A DNA stretch of 58,376 bases from Spirochaetaceae bacterium. Its GTDB lineage: Bacteria > Spirochaetota > Spirochaetia > DSM-27196 > PWMO01. Shown here piece after piece: positions 53,986-58,376 of the stretch; position 1 is the first letter of the stretch, and each line of letters starts with the position of its first letter. The translations under genes and the position numbers were made by a program. The notes under the pieces were generated by a model. It had not been told where the DNA came from, made no database searches, and saw nothing but the letters and a program-made list of their open reading frames with translations. The DNA lies in the NCBI GenBank assembly GCA_007693485.1, contig REDM01000117.1, positions 1 to 58,376 on the forward strand. Reading direction: 5' to 3'.

Positions 53986-54014
53986 AGTATAGTGCGCCGG
54001 GCCTCCCCGTGCCA
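53986..54014 (-). promoter_or_regulatory. Promoter of the perR-like unit
   Basis: Minus strand: TGGCAC (54014-54009), 17-nt spacer, TATACT (53991-53986). Short leader with AGGAG before the ATG at 53967. No clear Per box seen. Confidence 0.55.
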
Positions 54015-54073
54015 CCGCCGTGCCACCGCCGTGCGAACCGGGCGCAGTGATACCGCTTTTTTTCGTCCGGTCG

Positions 54074-54102
54074 TTGCCACGGTCCGAGTTTATGGGTATG
54101 TT
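54074..54102 (+). promoter_or_regulatory. Putative flavodoxin promoter
   Basis: TTGCCA (54074-54079), 17-nt spacer, TATGTT (54097-54102). Leader about 53 nt with AGGGAGG before the ATG at 54162. Confidence 0.55.
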
Positions 54103-54161
54103 CAACGCATCGCCCATACCAACGACTCGACGTTTGCGAGCAGCTCCAGGGAGGATGTTCT

Positions 54162-54671
54162 ATGGCGAGCATCGGCATTATCTATGGATCTTCAACCGGC
54201 AACACGCGAGATGTATGCCGTAAACTTCAGCTCATGCTCGGCCGGGAGACCGCGGACCTCCTGGATGTGGCGGACGCTACGCCGGCCGACTTCGACCGAT
54301 ACCGTAACCTCATTCTTGCGGTATCGACCTGGGGGGCGGGAGATCTCCAGGACGATTGGGAAGAGTTTTACCCTGATCTCGATGAAGTAGATTTTTCAGG
54401 CAAGCGGGTCGCGGTTCTCGCCCTCGGTGACCAGCAGCACTATGGCGACGCCTTCTGCGACTGCGTACCGTTGCTGGTCGACAAGGTGACCGAGCGTGGC
54501 GGTACGGTCGTTGGCTTCACCGAGCCCGAGGGGTACAACTATATCGCCTCCCGCGCGGAACGCGACGGGAAGCTGTTGGGTCTCATCCTCGACGAGGACA
54601 ACCAGGCCGATCAGACCGACGCGCGGCTGAAGCGCTGGATACCTCGCCTGCGAAAGGCCTTTGCCGGCTGA
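54162..54671 (+). CDS. Flavodoxin, long-chain
   Basis: FMN electron carrier, 169 residues. The phosphate loop is GSSTGNT (9-15), followed by VSTWGAGDLQDDWEEFY and LGDQQHYGDAFCDC, the two isoalloxazine-contact loops; the long-chain insert is present. Likely donor for pyruvate formate-lyase activating enzyme just downstream and possibly for the flavodiiron protein. Divergent from the perR-like gene, hinting at oxidative-stress control. Confidence 0.95.
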   Translation: MASIGIIYGSSTGNTRDVCRKLQLMLGRETADLLDVADATPADFDRYRNLILAVSTWGAGDLQDDWEEFYPDLDEVDFSGKRVAVLALGDQQHYGDAFCDCVPLLVDKVTERGGTVVGFTEPEGYNYIASRAERDGKLLGLILDEDNQADQTDARLKRWIPRLRKAFAG

Positions 54672-54744
54672 GCGGGCTTCGATCGCGTGATCAGCAGATC
54701 GCGCGTACGCTCCTTCGCCCGTTGGGCATTCCCGACCAAACGGG

Positions 54745-54773
54745 TTTACATTGTGTTCTCAATATGATACGTT
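54745..54773 (+). promoter_or_regulatory. Possible pflB promoter
   Basis: TTTACA (54745-54750), 17-nt spacer, TACGTT (54768-54773), the -10 box being poor. I see no clear FNR or CRP box. Confidence 0.4.
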
Positions 54774-54819
54774 GCACCTGTTGATATTCACCACTCAAAC
54801 CGAAAAAGAAAGGCACGCC

Positions 54820-57096
54820 ATGACACATACTGTTCCCTCTCTCACCGAGACCGTTTCAGCCGAATGGGCTGGATTTCGTGCAGGCCGCTGGGTCGACCAC
54901 ATCGACGTCCGCGATTTCATTCAGCGCAACTACGTTCCGTATGAGGGCGATGAGTCCTTTCTCGCGCCTCCCACCGAGGCGACCACTGCGCTGTGGGCAA
55001 AGGTATCCAAGTTGCTCGCGAGCGAAAACGCAGCGGGCGGCACCCTGGATGTTGACACCTCGACCATCTCCACCATCGACTCGCATGGCCCCGGCTACAT
55101 CGATCAATCGCTGGAGCGGATTGTTGGCCTTCAGACCGACGCACCCCTCCGTCGCGCGATCATACCCAACGGCGGTATCCGGGTAGCCGAGAGCGCCTGT
55201 AAAGCGTACGGCTTCACCCTCGACCCCAAGGTGTGGGAGATCTTCACCCGCTATCGAAAAACGCATAACGACGGTGTTTTCGATGCCTATACTCCCGAAA
55301 TGCGCGCCGCCCGGAGCGCGGGAATCATTACCGGGTTACCTGACGCCTACGGCCGCGGGCGCATCATCGGTGACTACCGCCGAGTCGCGCTGTACGGAAT
55401 CAACCGGCTGATTCAGGACAAAGAAGACCAGAAGAGCTCGGTTGAGATTGGTTCCATGGAAGAAGACGAGATCCGGCTGCGTGAAGAGATCTCCGAGCAG
55501 ATTTCCGCGTTGCGCGAGCTGCTCACCATGGCCGAGGCGTACGGCTTCGACATCTCTCGCCCCGCAGGAAATGCTCGAGAGGCGATCCAGTGGCTCTACT
55601 TTGCCTACCTCGGGTCGGTCAAGGAGCAGAACGGCGCCGCGATGAGTCTCGGACGCGTTGCGACCTTCCTTGACGTCTACATGGAGCGAGACATCGCCGC
55701 CGGTGTGCTCACCGAGTCGCAGGCCCAGGAATTGATCGATCACTTTGTGATGAAGCTGCGCCTGGTACGGTTTCTGCGCACCCCGGACTACAACCAGCTC
55801 TTCTCCGGCGATCCAACCTGGGTCACCGAAGTGTTGGGGGGAATGGGGACCGATGGGCGAACCCTCGTCAGCCGTACCTCGTTCCGTTTTCTGCACACGC
55901 TCTATAACCTCGGCGCCGCACCGGAACCAAACCTTACCGTTCTCTGGGCGCTTGGCCTGCCCGAACCGTTCAAGCGGTACGCCGCCAAGGTCTCGGTTGA
56001 CACCAGCTCGATCCAGTATGAAAACGACGACCTGATGCGTCCCTACTGGGGCGACGATTACGGCATTGCCTGCTGCGTATCCGCGATGCGTCTCGGCAAA
56101 CAGATGCAGTTCTTCGGCGCGCGCTGTAACCTCGCCAAGGCGCTGCTCTACGCGATTAACGGCGGACGCGACGAGCTGAACGGCATTCAGGTGGGGCCGC
56201 GCTTTGAGCCCATTCACGGCGAGTACCTCGATTACGACGAGGTGATGAGCAAGTTCGACTTCTTCCTCGACTGGATCGCCAACCTCTACATCAATACGCT
56301 GAACGTTATCCATTATATGCACGACAAGTACAGCTACGAACGGCTGCAGATGGCGCTGCATGACCGCGACGTGCTTCGTACGATGGCGTGCGGTATTGCC
56401 GGTCTCTCGGTCTGCGCCGACTCCCTTTCGGCCATCAAGCACGCGAAGGTCCGCGCGATACGCGACGAGGCGGGCACGGTGGTGGATTTTGCGATCGAAG
56501 GACCCAACGCCGACAGCTGGCCAAAGTTTGGCAACAACGACCCGGCGGTGGATTCGATTGCTGTTGACCTGGTGGAGCGCGTCATGAAGAAACTCCAGAA
56601 GAATCGCACCTACCGCAACGCCGAGCCCACCATGTCGGTTCTGACCATCACCTCCAACGTTGTGTACGGCGCCAAAACCGGAAACACGCCGGATGGGCGG
56701 AAGGCGGGAGAACCGTTCGCGCCGGGAGCCAATCCCATGCACGGGCGCGACTCTCACGGCGCGCTGGCATCCCTGAGTTCGGTTGCAAAACTGCCCTACG
56801 AGTTCTCGCAGGACGGTATTTCGTATACCTTCTCGATCGAGCCATCATCACTCGGCAAGGACGACAGCGGGAGAGTCTCCAACCTCTGTTCGCTGCTCGA
56901 CGGCTATGTATCCGAGGGCGGACATCACATCAATGTCAACGTTCTCGATCGTGACATGCTGCGCGACGCGATGGAGCACCCGGAGCGCTACCCGCAGCTT
57001 ACGATTCGGGTGTCGGGATATGCGGTCAACTTTGTGAAGCTCACCCGTGAGCAGCAGCTCGACGTGATCAACCGGACCTTTCACGCGCGCATCTGA
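54820..57096 (+). CDS. pflB: Pyruvate formate-lyase
   Basis: Glycyl-radical enzyme splitting pyruvate with CoA into acetyl-CoA and formate under anaerobiosis. 758 residues from the ATG at 54820 (upstream in-frame ATG rejected; GAAAGG precedes this one). The active-site pair is Cys418-Cys419, and the radical Gly is Gly733 in RVSGYAVNF, almost identical numbering to the E. coli enzyme, so it is a true pyruvate lyase and not a diol dehydratase relative. Overlaps pflA by one base. Confidence 0.97.
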   Translation: MTHTVPSLTETVSAEWAGFRAGRWVDHIDVRDFIQRNYVPYEGDESFLAPPTEATTALWAKVSKLLASENAAGGTLDVDTSTISTIDSHGPGYIDQSLERIVGLQTDAPLRRAIIPNGGIRVAESACKAYGFTLDPKVWEIFTRYRKTHNDGVFDAYTPEMRAARSAGIITGLPDAYGRGRIIGDYRRVALYGINRLIQDKEDQKSSVEIGSMEEDEIRLREEISEQISALRELLTMAEAYGFDISRPAGNAREAIQWLYFAYLGSVKEQNGAAMSLGRVATFLDVYMERDIAAGVLTESQAQELIDHFVMKLRLVRFLRTPDYNQLFSGDPTWVTEVLGGMGTDGRTLVSRTSFRFLHTLYNLGAAPEPNLTVLWALGLPEPFKRYAAKVSVDTSSIQYENDDLMRPYWGDDYGIACCVSAMRLGKQMQFFGARCNLAKALLYAINGGRDELNGIQVGPRFEPIHGEYLDYDEVMSKFDFFLDWIANLYINTLNVIHYMHDKYSYERLQMALHDRDVLRTMACGIAGLSVCADSLSAIKHAKVRAIRDEAGTVVDFAIEGPNADSWPKFGNNDPAVDSIAVDLVERVMKKLQKNRTYRNAEPTMSVLTITSNVVYGAKTGNTPDGRKAGEPFAPGANPMHGRDSHGALASLSSVAKLPYEFSQDGISYTFSIEPSSLGKDDSGRVSNLCSLLDGYVSEGGHHINVNVLDRDMLRDAMEHPERYPQLTIRVSGYAVNFVKLTREQQLDVINRTFHARI

Positions 57097-57896
57097 TGCG
57101 TGGAACCCCCATCGGTGGTGGCCTCGCCGGGGCCACCGATGCGTCGCAGACGACGGCCACCATCCATTCGGTGGAGACCTTCGGTACGGTCGACGGGCCG
57201 GGCATTCGCTACGTGGTGTTCTTCCAGGGGTGTCCGCTTCGCTGCGCCTACTGTCACAACAGAGATACTTGGACGCGCGCCGGCGGAAAGACGGTGAAGG
57301 TGGCCGATCTGGCGGTGGACATCGAGCGCTACGCCGGGTTCCTTCGTCCGTCGGGTGGGGGGGTAACGGCCACGGGTGGAGAGCCGCTGCTGCAGGCGGC
57401 CGCGGTTGGCGAGCTCTTTGATCTGGTGCACGGGCTCGGTTTGACTACCGCGCTCGATACCTCCGGCCACGCTGCGATTACACCGGTCATCCATGCACTG
57501 CTCGAACGCACCGATTTGGTCATCCTCGATCTAAAGCATGCCGACGACGATGCGCATCGGAATCTTGTGGGTGTTACCAACCGCCGTATCTTCGATTTCG
57601 CTCGCGAGGTGGCCCGCACCGGACGTCCTCTCTGGGTGCGCCATGTGGTGGTTCCGGGATACACCACCGCCGAGGCCGACGTAGCCGCGCTGGGGTCGTT
57701 TATTGCGGAATTGGCTGAACACGGAGATCTGCAGCGCGTCGAGTTGCTGGCCTATCACGAGCTCGGTCGGCACAAATGGGAGGCGCTTGGGGAGCGATAC
57801 CTTCTGGAGTCGGTTTCTCCGCCCACCGCCAACGAGATGCGGGCGGTTGCTGAGGTGCTGGAGGGATATGGGCTTCCCGTGCGGCGCCCTGATTAG
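57096..57896 (+). CDS. pflA: Pyruvate formate-lyase activating enzyme
   Basis: Radical-SAM enzyme that installs the glycyl radical on PflB. 266 residues. The 4Fe-4S motif is GCPLRCAYCHN (Cys46, Cys50, Cys53), followed by TATGGEPLLQ and the DLKHADDDAHR segment. No extra ferredoxin insert, so it is the PflA type and not the diol-dehydratase activase type. ATG overlaps the pflB stop (TGATG). Reduced flavodoxin encoded upstream is the likely electron source. Confidence 0.95.
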   Translation: MRGTPIGGGLAGATDASQTTATIHSVETFGTVDGPGIRYVVFFQGCPLRCAYCHNRDTWTRAGGKTVKVADLAVDIERYAGFLRPSGGGVTATGGEPLLQAAAVGELFDLVHGLGLTTALDTSGHAAITPVIHALLERTDLVILDLKHADDDAHRNLVGVTNRRIFDFAREVARTGRPLWVRHVVVPGYTTAEADVAALGSFIAELAEHGDLQRVELLAYHELGRHKWEALGERYLLESVSPPTANEMRAVAEVLEGYGLPVRRPD

Positions 57897-57932
57897 GGCG
57901 AACGAAGCTTACAGCGTTCATGACAAGGGCTA

Positions 57933-57961
57933 TTGACAAAGCAATCTCGCTTTGGTAGGTT
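57933..57961 (+). promoter_or_regulatory. tRNA-Thr promoter
   Basis: Perfect TTGACA (57933-57938), 17-nt spacer, TAGGTT (57956-57961); start predicted about 9 nt before the mature tRNA. Confidence 0.75.
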
Positions 57962-57976
57962 TGTCATCCACATGAT

Positions 57977-58049
57977 GCCCTTGTAGCTCAGTTGGCAGAG
58001 CACGTCCATGGTAAGGACGGGGTCATCGGTTCAAATCCGATCGAGGGCT
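57977..58049 (+). tRNA. tRNA-Thr (anticodon GGT)
   Basis: Full cloverleaf of 73 nt: acceptor GCCCTTG / CGAGGGC (one G-T pair), D stem GCTC/GAGC, anticodon stem CGTCC/GGACG with loop ATGGTAA (anticodon GGT), T arm ATCGG-TTCAAAT-CCGAT, discriminator T. The CCA end is not encoded. Confidence 0.95.
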
Positions 58050-58060
58050 CGATTTTTTTT
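58040..58060 (+). terminator. Possible terminator overlapping the tRNA-Thr 3' end
   Basis: ATCGA (58040-58044) and TCGAT (58049-58053) can pair around GGGC, followed by eight Ts (58053-58060). The stem is short and competes with the tRNA fold. Confidence 0.45.
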
Positions 58061-58117
58061 GTACGGTCGGCCGGCGGGAATGCGCGACGTGCCGGAATCT
58101 AAGGCGGGGAGTAACCA

Positions 58118-58294
58118 ATGGCGAGTGCAAAAGGAAAGAGCGTAGAGCTCATCGCCCTTCAGTGTACCGTGTGTAATAATCGCAACTACACGACGAAGAA
58201 GAACAAGAAAAATATCCAGGGTAAACTGGAGTTGAACAAATTCTGTCCTACGGATCGTAAGCATACCTTGCACCGTGAGACCAAGGTGAAATAG
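58118..58294 (+). CDS. rpmG: 50S ribosomal protein L33
   Basis: 58 residues. [15 protein letters not shown] with the pair Cys16/Cys19, then [16 protein letters not shown]. The second zinc pair is broken: Cys43 is followed by Asp46 in place of the second Cys, so zinc binding is probably reduced. GGGGAG precedes the ATG. Set between tRNA-Thr and tRNA-Trp, the usual rpmG-tRNA-Trp-secE-nusG neighbourhood. Confidence 0.95.
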   Translation: MASAKGKSVELIALQCTVCNNRNYTTKKNKKNIQGKLELNKFCPTDRKHTLHRETKVK

Positions 58295-58304
58295 TCGTAA
58301 TCAT

Positions 58305-58376
58305 AGGCCAGTAGCTCCAATGGCTAGAGCGCCGGTCTCCAAAACCGGATGTTGTAGGTTCGAATCCTACCTGGCC
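58305..58376 (+). tRNA. tRNA-Trp (anticodon CCA), last base(s) beyond window
   Basis: Starts AGGCCAG; D stem GCTC/GAGC, anticodon stem CCGGT/ACCGG with loop CTCCAAA (anticodon CCA), T arm GTAGG-TTCGAAT-CCTAC, and acceptor 3' strand CTGGCC. The window ends before the base that pairs with A1 and before the discriminator. Confidence 0.93.

Noticed and set aside
54007-54029. Tandem repeat of CGTGCCACCGC between perR-like and flavodoxin genes
   Set aside because: Only two 11-bp copies, overlapping the perR-like -35 region; probably local slippage, no regulator family suggested.

Overview
The window looks like chromosomal core DNA from a high-GC (roughly 60% by eye), free-living, fermentative spirochaete (Spirochaetaceae-like). 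Reasons: a long PPi-dependent phosphofructokinase of the Borrelia/plant-beta type, a eukaryote-type UDP-glucose pyrophosphorylase, a stand-alone response regulator resembling spirochaete CheY-like proteins, pyruvate formate-lyase with acetate kinase, and the block tRNA-Thr / rpmG / tRNA-Trp. The assignment comes from remembered family resemblance, not from a search. I see no insertion sequence, prophage, integrase or CRISPR array. Coding density is very high and many genes overlap by ATGA.

Layout. 1-3.5 kb (minus): rhomboid protease, prfA, prmC and a (p)ppGpp synthetase/hydrolase that runs off the left edge. 3.66-5.5 kb: an orphan NtrC-type sigma-54 activator, followed in an AT-rich gap by three 17-bp palindromes, a sigma-54 promoter and a ~120-nt RNA with four GTAAAA repeats and a strong terminator; I consider this cassette the most novel item. 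5.5-11 kb: CheY-like regulator and a five-gene peptide/nickel-type ABC importer. 11-15.6 kb: zinc-dependent phospholipase C-like protein, ackA, a DUF2779 nuclease-fold protein and a secreted protein. 15.9-24.2 kb: iron-type alcohol dehydrogenase, PfkB-family kinase, PPi-PFK, galK, manA, YaiI family, flavodiiron protein. 24.2-31.6 kb: asnS, ArsC-like protein, DAHP synthase, proA, proB, LCP protein. 31.6-35.8 kb: folB, an unknown 56-aa protein, dcd, and a minus operon glk / UDP-glucose pyrophosphorylase / hisI. 35.9-41.1 kb: DHH phosphoesterase, PHP protein, two short-chain dehydrogenases and a HAD phosphatase. 41.1-50.8 kb (minus): LacI regulator, fucI, fucU, DeoR regulator, then E2, E3 and a fused E1 of a 2-oxoacid dehydrogenase complex. 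50.9-54 kb (minus): PerR-like regulator, degenerate PAS sensor kinase, 6-phosphogluconolactonase. 54-58.4 kb: flavodoxin, pflB, pflA, tRNA-Thr, rpmG and the start of tRNA-Trp.

Together the genes describe sugar fermentation (glucose, galactose, mannose, L-fucose) through PPi-linked glycolysis to pyruvate, then formate, acetyl-CoA and acetate, with flavodoxin, the flavodiiron protein and PerR handling redox and oxygen stress. Several well-formed sigma-70-type promoters put the predicted transcription start on, or within a few bases of, the ATG (rhomboid, alcohol dehydrogenase, manA, galK, ArsC-like, phospholipase-like), which points to frequent leaderless mRNAs and also settles some start codons.
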